Source of the DNA: Poriferisodalis sp965208485
GTDB taxonomy: Bacteria; Actinomycetota; Acidimicrobiia; Acidimicrobiales; Poriferisodalaceae
Direction: 5' to 3'
Assembly: GCF_965208485.1 (NCBI RefSeq)
Contig: NZ_OZ242344.1
Span: 1,302,001-1,366,000, forward strand
Length of the DNA: 64,000 nt
A program made the position numbers and the translations under genes. How positions within the stretch are numbered: position 1 is the first letter of the stretch; each line of letters opens with the position of its first letter. Shown piece by piece: positions 9,116 to 16,952 of the stretch. The notes beneath the pieces are model-generated. The model did no database searches and was not told the origin of the DNA. It was given only the letters and a program-made list of their open reading frames with translations.

Positions 9116-9907
9116 CTAGTACGGCGCCGTGCCGCCGTCGATGGAGATCAGCGAGCCGCTGATCCCGCCCCCTGCTTCGGAGGCCAGCAGCACGCACACC
9201 TCGGCGACGTCCTCTACCTCGTTGAGCCGCTTGATCGCCGATTCCTGCGCGAACTGATCGAGCAGCTGCTCGTAGGTGAGACCCATGGCCTCAGCGGCCG
9301 GCGGCCCCTCGGCGGCCATGATGTCAGTCTCGATGGCGCCGGGGCACACAGCGTTGACGGTGATGCCGAGCGGCCCCACCTCTTGGGCGCACGACTTCAC
9401 CAATCCGTTGATGGCGTGCTTCGCGGCCACGTAGATGGAGATGCCGGGCTTGCCGACCTTGCCCTCGACTGACGACATCGCGATGATGCGGCCGCTGCCC
9501 TGGGGGATCATGTGCGCCAGCGCCGCCCTCGTCGTCCAGAAGGTGTGCCAGAAGTTCCACTCGAGCGAGTCGGCCATGGCCTCGTCGGTGAGGTCCGCCA
9601 CGGGGGCATGCCCGCTGGCGCCGCCCGCGTTGGCGAACAGGATGTCGATCTTGCCGAACCGTTCGACGGTGCCGTCGACGACGGCCTCGCAGTCGGCTCG
9701 CTGCTTCACATCGCCGGCGATGAAGTGGACTCGGTCGCCGGCGTCCATCGCCGAGTCCATCTCCGCCACCGCTTGCGCGCCCTTTTCCGGGCTGCGGCCG
9801 TTGACGACCACGCTCGCACCCTCGCGCACGAAGGCCTCGGCCGTTGCACGCCCGATGCCGCGCGTCCCGCCGGTCACGCATGCGACCAATCCAGTGAGTT
9901 CGCCCAT
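9116..9907 (-). CDS. SDR family oxidoreductase (upstream member of a tandem pair)
   Basis: A 263-residue SDR: TGGTRGIGRA near residues 13-22, VNGRSPEKG after the second strand, NAGG, SSVEG and catalytic YVAAK. The segment YEQLLDQFAQESAIKRLN and the ending ISIDGGTAPY closely match the downstream gene (FPVDGGTLPY), supporting local duplication. It is the first gene of the pair and is divergent from the SDR at 9983, with 75 bp between. Confidence 0.88.
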   Translation of the reverse strand: MGELTGLVACVTGGTRGIGRATAEAFVREGASVVVNGRSPEKGAQAVAEMDSAMDAGDRVHFIAGDVKQRADCEAVVDGTVERFGKIDILFANAGGASGHAPVADLTDEAMADSLEWNFWHTFWTTRAALAHMIPQGSGRIIAMSSVEGKVGKPGISIYVAAKHAINGLVKSCAQEVGPLGITVNAVCPGAIETDIMAAEGPPAAEAMGLTYEQLLDQFAQESAIKRLNEVEDVAEVCVLLASEAGGGISGSLISIDGGTAPY

Positions 9908-9976
9908 CAGCCCCCGCCCGTTCGGCTCCGGGGATTGTAGGCGCCAGCCGACAGGCGAGCGCTCTCACACCAGTCC

Positions 9977-9982
9977 TACTCT
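9977..9982 (+). promoter_or_regulatory. Candidate -10 box for leaderless SDR-SnoaL transcript
   Basis: TACTCT ends just before GTG 9983 and 7 bp before the in-frame GTG 9989. Transcription starting at the usual distance would begin at GTG 9989, which would make that the true, leaderless start of the SDR. No ribosome site is visible. Confidence 0.35.
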
Positions 9983-10786
9983 GTGGGCGTGGACGCATCC
10001 ATCGGCTCGCTGCTGAGCCTGGACAGCAGAGTCGCGCTGGTGACCGGCGGGGCGACCGGCATCGGCGAAGGCATCGCCCGCACGCTGAGCGCCGCCGGGG
10101 CGTCGGTGACCATCGGGGACATCGACGAGGCCGGCGCAGAGCGAGTCGCGTCCGAGACCGGCGGAGAAGCGGTGCGGCTCGACGTCACCGACCCTGCCCA
10201 AGCCGACGAGACGGTGCGCGCCATCGACGGGCTGGACCTGCTGGTGAACAACGCCGGCACCTATCGCGAGGCGGGCAGCATCTTGGACCAGCCCACCGAG
10301 AGCTGGCAGCGCTCGATCGATGTCAACCTCGCAGGGCTGTTTCACTGCTCCAAGCCTGCGGCCGCCTCGATGGTCGAAGGCCAGCGGCCGGGCACCATTG
10401 TCGTCATTGCGTCTGTGGACGGCCTGCTGCCGTGCCTGGGCACCGGCTACGACTCGGCGAAGGCTGCGGCGATCCAGTTCGCCCGCAGCCTCGCTGTCGA
10501 CCTGGCGCCGCACGGCATCCGGGTGAACGCCGTCAGCCCAGGACACGTTCCGGTGCCGACGCTGGCCAAGATGCGCTCAGGCGAGCTGCCGCCGCTGTGG
10601 CCGCAGGACCCTTCGACCAGCGGCCTCATGGGACCGCTGATGACCCAGCGGTCGTCCAACATCCCGCTCGGACGGTCGGCCGAGGTGGCAGAGATCGCCA
10701 ACGCCGTGCTCTTCCTGTCGAGCGCCGCGTCCAGCTACATCACCGGCCAGAATCTTGCAGTCGACGGAGGATGGACACTCGTATGA
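9983..10786 (+). CDS. Short-chain dehydrogenase/reductase (SDR)
   Basis: A 267-residue classical SDR. It has TGGATGIGEG after the first strand, GDIDEAG after the second (acidic, so probably NAD), NNAG, and a catalytic YDSAK in place of the common YxASK. The ending YITGQNLAVDGGWTLV is typical. GTG 9983 gives the longest form; GTG 9989 is equally possible and fits the -10 box better. The stop overlaps the next gene by 4 bp (ATGA), the same coupling as in the SDR-SnoaL pair at 3323-4635. Confidence 0.88.
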   Translation: MGVDASIGSLLSLDSRVALVTGGATGIGEGIARTLSAAGASVTIGDIDEAGAERVASETGGEAVRLDVTDPAQADETVRAIDGLDLLVNNAGTYREAGSILDQPTESWQRSIDVNLAGLFHCSKPAAASMVEGQRPGTIVVIASVDGLLPCLGTGYDSAKAAAIQFARSLAVDLAPHGIRVNAVSPGHVPVPTLAKMRSGELPPLWPQDPSTSGLMGPLMTQRSSNIPLGRSAEVAEIANAVLFLSSAASSYITGQNLAVDGGWTLV

Positions 10787-11313
10787 GCGGCACGCTGCCC
10801 CGCGCCGTACGCCCCGGCGACGGACCTGCAGTGAGCGATCCGTTCCCGCCCGCGGATCTCGGGAGCGCCGACCGGGCGGCCATCGTCCAGCTCACCGTCG
10901 ACTACTGCTGGGCGCTGGACACCCGCGACTGGGAAGTGCTGCGCCGGGTCTTCACCGCCGATGCAGTGACCGACCTCGGGCTGGGCGGCCAGCACGGCGT
11001 CGACGAGATCATCGCCCGCGTCTCGGGGGCGCTCACGCCGCTCGACGACAGCCAGCATTTCGTGGGCAACCACCAGATCGTGATCGAGGGCGACACGGCA
11101 AAGGGCCGCTGCTACTTGCGGGCTCAGCACATGCGCAAGATGCCCGACGGCGGCGACGTGTTCGAGATCGGCGGCCGGTACGAGGATCGCTACATCCGCA
11201 CCGCGGAGGGCTGGCGCATCTGCGAGCGCACGGTCATCCCGATGTGGCGTTCCGGCAACGTCGAGGTGGTGATGCCGCCCGGGCGGGTCTCGGGCGGCAA
11301 CAGCGACGTCTGA
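10783..11313 (+). CDS. SnoaL-like / NTF2-fold protein (second copy of SDR-SnoaL pair)
   Basis: A 176-residue NTF2-like protein. The family pattern shows as YCWALDTRDWEVLRRVFTAD (the Asp-Trp region of SnoaL_4 proteins), HFVGNHQIVIEG and RYEDRYIRTAEGWRI. Possible roles are dehydration, isomerisation or hydrolysis of a cyclic intermediate. It starts in the stop codon of the preceding SDR. It is related in layout to the SnoaL-like gene at 4111, but the sequences are well diverged. Confidence 0.75.
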   Translation: MSGTLPRAVRPGDGPAVSDPFPPADLGSADRAAIVQLTVDYCWALDTRDWEVLRRVFTADAVTDLGLGGQHGVDEIIARVSGALTPLDDSQHFVGNHQIVIEGDTAKGRCYLRAQHMRKMPDGGDVFEIGGRYEDRYIRTAEGWRICERTVIPMWRSGNVEVVMPPGRVSGGNSDV

Positions 11314-11347
11314 GGCCCCGCGACGAGCCTTCTCGTTGTCGCACCGA

Positions 11348-11417
11348 TTGTTTCCCGCTCTTGTTCGCTTCGCTCACGGGCCGCTCGAGCCACGGCTTCG
11401 CCTGCCGGCTCAGCCTC
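11348..11417 (-). repeat. Copy A of a ~70-bp interspersed 3'-end repeat
   Basis: Read on the minus strand this begins AGGCTGAGCCGGCAGGCGAA directly after the stop of the enoyl-CoA hydratase gene. It matches copies at 14031-14100 (3 mismatches in about 70) and 61959-62028. All three follow a gene's stop codon in the same orientation as that gene. Short self-complementary parts (for example CCCG...CGGG) could form hairpins, so a role in termination or mRNA 3'-end stability is possible. Confidence 0.85.
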
Positions 11418-12284
11418 CTAGCGGCCGGCGCTGGCGTCGGCCCGGATGACGTCGGCGCCGGTGGGATCCACCAGCATCCCGTGCACCCACTGATTGTGCG
11501 CGTGACCGACGTGCTGCAGGCCGAATGCCTGCTGCAACGCCTGCGGGAAGCCCATCGCATCGACCGACTGGTTCACCGACATCTTGGCCAGCTTCAACCC
11601 CATGGAGGGCCGCGACGCAATGCGCACCGCAAGGTCGAGCGTGGCCTGCGACAGCTCGTCGCGGGGCACCACGCGGTTCACCATGCCGACCTCGCGTGCC
11701 TCCGCAGCCGACATGGACTCGCCGGTGAACAACAGCTCCTTGGCTCGGCGGGCGCCCAGTTCGAATGCATGCGCGAAGTACTCGACGCCGTTCACGCCGA
11801 ACGCCACGACGGGATCGGAGAAGGTGGCGTCCTCGCTGGCCACGACGAGATCGCACGGCCACACCAGCATCAGCCCGCCGGCGATCACCTTGCCCTGCAC
11901 CTGCACGATCGTGGGCTTGGGGATGTCACGCCACCGGGCGCAGAAGCCCATGTAGATCTCCTGCTCGGTCGACATCCAGCCCTCAGCCCCGGGCTTGGAG
12001 AAGCCCGCCACCGGTCCGACGGTGTCGAAGCTCTCGAACGACGACCGGTCGCGCAGGTCATGCCCGGACGAGAAGTGCTTGCCGTTCGCCCCGAGAATGA
12101 TGACCTTCACGTCGTCGTCGGCAGCGGCGACGCCGAAGGCGTCGGTCAGCTCGTACAGCATCAGCTTGTCCTGCGCGTTGGCCGCCTCGGGACGGTTCAG
12201 CATGATGCGAGCCACACCGTCGGCCGGCATCTCGTAGGTGATCCGCTCGTAGCCGTTCGGTGATGGGGGGGACGCTTCGCTCAT
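11418..12284 (-). CDS. Enoyl-CoA hydratase/isomerase family protein
   Basis: A 288-residue crotonase-fold protein that would hydrate or isomerise an enoyl-CoA in beta-oxidation. The start of the family domain shows as RIMLNRPEAANAQDKLM. The first oxyanion-hole strand is VIILGANGKHFSSGHDL and the second glycine-rich loop is KVIAGGLMLVWPCDLVVAS. ATG 12284 is chosen because the ORF's upstream codons do not look conserved. With the acyl-CoA dehydrogenase at 12748 it supplies two consecutive beta-oxidation steps. Confidence 0.85.
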   Translation of the reverse strand: MSEASPPSPNGYERITYEMPADGVARIMLNRPEAANAQDKLMLYELTDAFGVAAADDDVKVIILGANGKHFSSGHDLRDRSSFESFDTVGPVAGFSKPGAEGWMSTEQEIYMGFCARWRDIPKPTIVQVQGKVIAGGLMLVWPCDLVVASEDATFSDPVVAFGVNGVEYFAHAFELGARRAKELLFTGESMSAAEAREVGMVNRVVPRDELSQATLDLAVRIASRPSMGLKLAKMSVNQSVDAMGFPQALQQAFGLQHVGHAHNQWVHGMLVDPTGADVIRADASAGR

Positions 12285-12339
12285 GGGTTCACGGTAGCCA
12301 GCAGCGGCAACACCCCGCACGGCCTGCTAGACCGGGCGG

Positions 12340-12627
12340 ATGCCTGCATACCTGATTGCGAACTACGACGTTGTCGACCCGGACAAGTACAAGGAGTACC
12401 AGCGTGGAGCGGCGCCGATCATGGCGGGGGGCGGCAAGCTGCTCGTGCTCGACCCGGCCTCGGTCACCAAGGAAGGCGACGCCGGGGCGCAGACGGTCGT
12501 CATCGAGTACCCCACCATGGAGGCCGCCCGGGCGGCATACGAGTCGGATGAATACCAAGCCGTGGTGGGCATCCGGCTGGGGGCCACCGCCAACGGCCGC
12601 GCCGTGCTCGCCAACGGCATGGGCTGA
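12340..12627 (+). CDS. DUF1330 family small protein
   Basis: A 95-residue protein matching the DUF1330 pattern (dimeric alpha/beta-barrel, ferredoxin-like fold): YLIANYDVVDPDKYKEYQ at the start, GGKLLVLD in the middle and VVIEYPTMEAARAAYESDEY at the end. The function of the family is unknown; members often sit beside CoA-dependent and oxidative catabolic genes, as here. The short gap before the ATG holds TAGACC 8 bp upstream, so the transcript may be nearly leaderless. Confidence 0.85.
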   Translation: MPAYLIANYDVVDPDKYKEYQRGAAPIMAGGGKLLVLDPASVTKEGDAGAQTVVIEYPTMEAARAAYESDEYQAVVGIRLGATANGRAVLANGMG

Positions 12628-12747
12628 TCCGGCCGGCTTGTCTGACCTGTCTGCCTGACCGGGCTGCCTGACAGCATTGCCTGGAAGCATTGCCAGACAG
12701 AGCGGACCCGTTCGAACGGCTCGGACGCCACCACCGAAGCAGACCGC

Positions 12748-14025
12748 ATGACCCAGCCCGCTGTTGAGGAGTTCACGGCGCAGGCCGCCGACTGGCTCCG
12801 CCTGCACGCCGACCCGAAGCCCGCAGCAACCGCCGCGAACGGCAACGCCGACCGGATCGCCTGGGGCGAGGGCCCCTTCAGCGTGTCGGTGTTCCACGAC
12901 ATGAGCCATGACGAGGAGTCCGACCTGCTCGAGCGGCTGCGCAGCTGGAACCAGCTCAAAGCCACGCAGGGCTACCACGCCGTGAGATGGCCCGTCGCCC
13001 AGGGCGGGCTCGGACTGAGCGCCGCGCACGCACGGGCGTACAGCCGACTCGAGCGTGAGTTCGAGGTGCCCGACAGCCACGAACTGTTCAGCGTGACGGT
13101 GGGGCTGATGGCGCCCACCGTGCGCGCCTTCGGGACACCCGAACAGAAGGAACGCTTCATCGGCGACCTGCTGCGGACCGATCTCTACTGCTGCCAGCTC
13201 TTCTCCGAGCCTGGCGCCGGCTCGGACCTGGCATCGCTCGGCTGCCGTGCCGTGCGCGACGGTGACGAGTGGATCGTCAACGGGCAGAAGGTGTGGAGCT
13301 CGGGCGCGCAGTTCGCCGACTTCGGGCTGCTCATCGCCAGGTCCGATCCCGACCAGCCCAAGCACAAGGGCATGACGGCGTTCATGCTGCCGTTCGACCT
13401 GGCCGGGGTGACGGTGCGCCCCATCAAGCAGATGAGCGGCGGAACGTCGTTCAACGAGGTGTTCTTCGACGACGTCCGGCTCGGCGACGAGCTGCGGATG
13501 GGCGACGAGGGCGAGGGCTGGAAGGTGGCGCTCACCACGCTCGGCTTCGAGCGCGACCACTCCGCCAGCGGGGGCAGCGGCGGCGGGCGGCGGCCGGGCG
13601 GATCATGGCGCCAGCTGCGCTCGACAGCCGAGGTCCTGGGCGTCACCGACCATCCAGTGGTACGCGACGCGATGATGCGCCTGTACCTGCACCTGCAGTC
13701 CGAAGGCCACTTGAACCGCCGAGCTGCCGACTTGGCCAGGGGCGGCACGCCCGGACCCGAAGGCTCGCTCGGCAAGCTGAAGTGGACCGAAGGGATGCGG
13801 CTCATGTCGGACGTGATCTCGCAGATCCTGGGACCTCGGCTGGTGGCCGACACGGGCGAGTGGGGCGCCTACGCCTGGGGCGAGCACGTGTTGGGAGCGC
13901 CCGGCTACCGCATCGCCGGCGGTTCCGACGAGGTGCAGCGCAACATCATCGGCGAGCGGGTGCTGGGCTTGCCCTCAGAACCACGCGTGGACCGCGGCAT
14001 CCCGTGGAAGGATGTGCCTCGCTGA
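12748..14025 (+). CDS. Acyl-CoA dehydrogenase
   Basis: A 425-residue FAD enzyme that introduces a trans-2 double bond into an acyl-CoA and passes electrons to ETF. The family signature CCQLFSEPGAGSDLASLG is near residues 149-166, followed by GQKVWSSGAQFADFGLLIAR. The C-terminal FAD-contact segment GGSDEVQRNIIGERVLGLP is intact. A low-complexity insert GSGGGRRPGGS occurs before the alpha-helical domain, as in actinobacterial steroid or terpenoid side-chain ACADs. The partner in heteromeric ACADs (FadE pairs) is not present next to it. Copy B of the 3'-end repeat follows the stop. Confidence 0.87.
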   Translation: MTQPAVEEFTAQAADWLRLHADPKPAATAANGNADRIAWGEGPFSVSVFHDMSHDEESDLLERLRSWNQLKATQGYHAVRWPVAQGGLGLSAAHARAYSRLEREFEVPDSHELFSVTVGLMAPTVRAFGTPEQKERFIGDLLRTDLYCCQLFSEPGAGSDLASLGCRAVRDGDEWIVNGQKVWSSGAQFADFGLLIARSDPDQPKHKGMTAFMLPFDLAGVTVRPIKQMSGGTSFNEVFFDDVRLGDELRMGDEGEGWKVALTTLGFERDHSASGGSGGGRRPGGSWRQLRSTAEVLGVTDHPVVRDAMMRLYLHLQSEGHLNRRAADLARGGTPGPEGSLGKLKWTEGMRLMSDVISQILGPRLVADTGEWGAYAWGEHVLGAPGYRIAGGSDEVQRNIIGERVLGLPSEPRVDRGIPWKDVPR

Positions 14026-14030
14026 GCCAG

Positions 14031-14100
14031 AGGCTGAGCCGGCAGGCGAAGCCGTGGCCCGAGCGGCCCGTGAGCGCAGCGAACAAGAGCGGGAAGCAAT
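14031..14100 (+). repeat. Copy B of the ~70-bp interspersed 3'-end repeat
   Basis: It begins AGGCTGAGCCGGCAGGCGAA 5 bp after the stop of the acyl-CoA dehydrogenase gene and is in the same orientation as that gene. It differs from copy A at about three positions. The sequence looks like coding DNA in several frames (for example ARERSEQERE), but no gene is supported here. Confidence 0.85.
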
Positions 14101-14186
14101 AGGTTCGGCAGCGAGACGGTGCACCTATCGGCGCTTCCTTCACACAGCAAGACGATCAAGACTGTCAAGACAGCAAGGAGACAGAC

Positions 14187-14942
14187 ATGGATCTCGGGTT
14201 GAACGGCAAGAGGGCGCTGGTGACCGGCTCCACCAAGGGCATCGGCAGGGCGGTAGTGGAAACGCTGCTGGCCGAAGGCGCATCGGTCGCGATCTGCGCG
14301 CGCGATGCCGACGGTGTTGCCGCGGCGCTGGGGGAGCTCTCCTCCAGCGGGACGGTCTGCGGCAGCGCCGTCGACGCGGGAGATCTCGACAGCCTCACCG
14401 CGTGGGTGAACAGCTCTGCGGAAGAACTCGGCGGGATCGACATCTACGTGCACAACACGTCGGCCAAGCCGCAGCGCAAGCTCGAGGGCTGGATCAACAA
14501 CTTCAACGTCGACCTCCAGGCGCTCGTAGGCGGCGTCGCCACAGCGCAGGAGGCCCTGGCTGACGGCGGCGGTTCGCTCATCAGCATCGGCACGACGGCG
14601 GTGGCCGAGCACTTCGCCACCGGGTCGAGCAGCTATTCCGCCTTCAAGGCAGCCGTCACCAATTGGACCTTGGGCCAGGCGCAGGTGCTCGGCGCCCAGG
14701 GCATCCGCTGCAATGTTGTGCAGCCCGGCCCGATCTTCATCGAGGGCGGCGACTGGAACATGATCAAGGACCACATGGCCGACTTCTTCACCGCCACGCA
14801 GAAGTCGCACCCGCGCGGCGAACTGGGCACGGCGCAGGATGTCGCCAACGCAGTGGTGTTCCTGGCCTCGGATGCCGCGAAGCACATCAACGGCGCGAAC
14901 CTCACCGTCGACGGCGGCTTCACCAAGCGAGTCAACTATTGA
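14187..14942 (+). CDS. Short-chain dehydrogenase/reductase (SDR)
   Basis: A 251-residue SDR with TGSTKGIG at residues 13-20, CARDADG after the second strand (NADP-like Arg), catalytic Y150-x3-K154 in YSAFK, and the ending GANLTVDGGFTKR. The usual NNAG is replaced by HNTSA, an unusual substitution in the central motif that still leaves the catalytic Tyr/Lys intact. A good AAGGAG site precedes the ATG. Its stop overlaps the ThuA-like gene. Confidence 0.87.
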   Translation: MDLGLNGKRALVTGSTKGIGRAVVETLLAEGASVAICARDADGVAAALGELSSSGTVCGSAVDAGDLDSLTAWVNSSAEELGGIDIYVHNTSAKPQRKLEGWINNFNVDLQALVGGVATAQEALADGGGSLISIGTTAVAEHFATGSSSYSAFKAAVTNWTLGQAQVLGAQGIRCNVVQPGPIFIEGGDWNMIKDHMADFFTATQKSHPRGELGTAQDVANAVVFLASDAAKHINGANLTVDGGFTKRVNY

Positions 14943-15736
14943 ACCCCGACGGCGACCAGCGTGACGGTGCGGGCAGCGATCCGCCTGCACGCGTCGACGC
15001 GCACCTCGTGGCCGGCGGCAAGTACCACGACATCGACTTTGCGCGAGGTGAGCTGCTCGGGCTGCTCGCCGAGCACCCTCACGTACGGGTTACCGTCTGG
15101 CCCGACTACGAGGCCGCGGATGCCATCTGCGAGGGTGCTTTCCTGGTCAGCTACACCTGCGATGTGCGGCCTTCGGCCAAGGCGCAAGAGACCATCACCG
15201 AGTGGGTGCGCGGCGGCGGGCGCTGGGTGGCGCTGCACGGCACGAACGCTGCGCTCGACCTCGGCAAGCCCCACGGCGTGGAATCGCCGCGGGTGTTCCC
15301 GACCTGGGCGCAGACGCTGGGCAGCCAGTTCATCGCACACCCGCCGATACAGCCTTACCCGGTCGAGATTGCCGACCCAGCGCACTGGCTGGTGGCCGAC
15401 ATCGAGCCCTTCGACACCGACGACGAGCTGTACCTGATGGAGTACCACGACCGCGACGCACTGCAGACGCTGCTGCAGACGCGCTGGCAGGGCAACGCAC
15501 GCGGTTTCGCCGAGTCCGACTGGACCGACGGCGACGACACGCACCTCATCCAGTACGTGCGGCCGCTGGGGCAGGGCGCGGTGCTCTACAACACGCTTGG
15601 CCACTGCCGGGGACATTGGGACATGGCGCCGGTACTGGCGTACTACCCCACCATCGAGCGCTGCTCGTGGACGAAGCCCCAGTACTACGAGCTGCTGCGT
15701 CGTACCATCCGCTGGGCTCTCGGCGAATCCGGCTGA
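14939..15736 (+). CDS. ThuA-like domain protein (class I glutamine amidotransferase fold)
   Basis: A protein of about 265 residues with the ThuA (trehalose-utilisation) pattern: HLVAGGKYHDIDFARGELL near the start, GGGRWVALHGTNAALD, SQFIAHPPIQPYPVEI, then a central DELYLMEYHDRDALQTLL and a C-terminal GAVLYNTLGHCRGHWDMAPV. The His-rich GHCRGHW region is the family's putative active-site area. The reaction of ThuA proteins is not well defined; a role with sugars or oxidised cyclic compounds is known or suspected. The likely start is TTG 14939, which overlaps the SDR stop (TTGA); GTG 15008 is an alternative. Confidence 0.75.
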   Translation: MNPDGDQRDGAGSDPPARVDAHLVAGGKYHDIDFARGELLGLLAEHPHVRVTVWPDYEAADAICEGAFLVSYTCDVRPSAKAQETITEWVRGGGRWVALHGTNAALDLGKPHGVESPRVFPTWAQTLGSQFIAHPPIQPYPVEIADPAHWLVADIEPFDTDDELYLMEYHDRDALQTLLQTRWQGNARGFAESDWTDGDDTHLIQYVRPLGQGAVLYNTLGHCRGHWDMAPVLAYYPTIERCSWTKPQYYELLRRTIRWALGESG

Positions 15737-15828
15737 GCAGCGCTGTCCGTGCAATCCTCAGCGCAGTCGCCGACAGCCGAGCATGGTGGCCAGATCCAGA
15801 AGCTCCTTGCACCGCTGACCAGGCAACA

Positions 15829-15862
15829 GCGAGTGAGACTGCATGAGCGAGTGAGACTGCAT
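15829..15862. repeat. 18-bp-period tandem duplication (in frame)
   Basis: The 16-bp unit GCGAGTGAGACTGCAT occurs twice with a 2-bp spacer, giving an 18-bp period. It keeps the reading frame of the broken gene around it (VRLHERVRLH). Confidence 0.85.
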
Positions 15863-15937
15863 GCCCCGGCGCCCGACATGCTCCAGGTACTGGATCCTCG
15901 GCTCTACAACAGCGTCGCTGCTTCCTACGCCAACGAG

Positions 15938-15965
15938 CACGGCCTGAATTGCACGGCCTGAATTG
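15938..15965. repeat. 14-bp tandem duplication causing a frameshift
   Basis: CACGGCCTGAATTG occurs twice in direct tandem. Because 14 is not a multiple of three, it moves the reading frame of the surrounding gene and produces a TGA 4 codons later. Confidence 0.88.
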
Positions 15966-16178
15966 GTTCGTGGCCGATCACATCGGCGCCGCGGCCTTTC
16001 ACAATGCTGAGCTGGTGTTCTCCAGCGAGCGTCGAGTGCCTCCGGCAATCGCAACAGGAAAGGCCGCAGACATCGTGGCCTGCCGCATTGTTGCCCGACG
16101 AGCAGCAAACGGCTCAGCGCGACAATCCATCGACGGTTCAGTCCCTTCGTATCGGGCGCTGGAGCGCTGCGGTCCGGC

Positions 16179-16751
16179 TTAGTCGGCGAACAGCCTGCTG
16201 AGCGGGTAGGCGAACCCCGGCAGCACGTCACCGCCGTCGAGGCTGCCGGCCTCGGTCAGCGTCTCCACGGCCTCCGCGGCGGCGCGATACACCTCCACCG
16301 TGCGGGTCCTCGGGAATACAACCCACACCAGCTGCACCCCGTAGCTGACCCACATCCGAGCCTTGGCGTCGACATCCGGACGGCGATCCGACGGTGACAC
16401 CACCTCCGCCACCAGTTCAGGCACCCACTGGCCGTACTTCTCAGTGGCGCTGCCGGGCGGGCGCCGCTGGTACGACGTGAATGCAAAGTCCGGAGCACGC
16501 ACCGTGTCGGGGTCGCGTTCGAGCTGGATGCCGTAGTCGGCTGCGAATGCTGTGCCAAGCCGGTGCTCTTCGACGAACTTGCCGACCTGCAGCCCGAGCC
16601 GGAAAGCGATCTTGCTGTGCGTATCTCCGGCTGGCGTCATCTCGCAGAACACACCCCTGACCAACTCGCCACGCACGCCCTGAGCGTCGAGGCGCAGCAG
16701 GTCCTCGGCGGTGAGCAACGTAGCTGAAGAGGCTTCAGTGGCAGTCTTCAT
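16179..16751 (-). CDS. Uma2 family (DUF820) putative endonuclease
   Basis: A 190-residue protein of the Uma2 family, which has a PD-(D/E)xK nuclease fold. Visible marks: LTAEDLLRLDAQGVRGELVRG at the start, a central APDFAFTSYQ (the P-D motif) and ELVAEVVSPSD with the catalytic Glu, then ARMWVSYGVQLVWVV. The family is abundant in cyanobacteria and actinobacteria; its biological role is not settled. It is preceded on the minus strand by TAGTAT (complement of 16791-16796), a plausible -10 box. It stands at the left border of the accessory island. Confidence 0.85.
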   Translation of the reverse strand: MKTATEASSATLLTAEDLLRLDAQGVRGELVRGVFCEMTPAGDTHSKIAFRLGLQVGKFVEEHRLGTAFAADYGIQLERDPDTVRAPDFAFTSYQRRPPGSATEKYGQWVPELVAEVVSPSDRRPDVDAKARMWVSYGVQLVWVVFPRTRTVEVYRAAAEAVETLTEAGSLDGGDVLPGFAYPLSRLFAD

Positions 16752-16895
16752 TTAATTTCGACACTTTTCATTGTCATGAGCAGCGGTCCTATACTACAAA
16801 TGTCGTCGTGACAGCGGCGAGATCGAGATACTGCCTCGCCATTCTCGCACCCCGGCAGGCCACACGAAGAACGGATTCTCCACGCACGGGCCGAG

Positions 16896-16937
16896 ATGCT
16901 GCCACCGACAAGCAGTGCTGAGCTTCTGGCCGAGTAG
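16896..16937 (+). pseudogene. Possible HicB-like C-terminal tail fragment
   Basis: The last codons of a short frame read SSAELLAE and stop, like the tail AELLAE of the HicB-like gene at 28920. Only about 10 codons are similar, so this may be chance; it is listed because two other fragments of the same gene type occur in the island. Confidence 0.25.
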
Positions 16938-16952
16938 CTCCCTCGTGGCGTA

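Larger units (their letters stand above)
15749..16182 (+). pseudogene. Unrecognised gene broken by a 14-bp tandem duplication
   Basis: Two frames join into one open reading frame if one copy of a 14-bp duplication is removed. The first part ends ...SYANEHGLNCTA and stop; the second frame continues HGLNWFVADHIGAAAFHNAE and runs to TAG 16180. Removing 14 bp restores ...YANEHGLNWFVADHIG in one frame. An in-frame 18-bp duplication lies earlier in the same gene. The family was not recognised. No ribosome site is clear before GTG 15749. It ends against the convergent Uma2 gene. Confidence 0.6.

Noticed and set aside
14028..14102. Short gene inside repeat copy B
   Set aside because: The same sequence recurs at two other gene ends in different frames; it is a repeat, not a gene.
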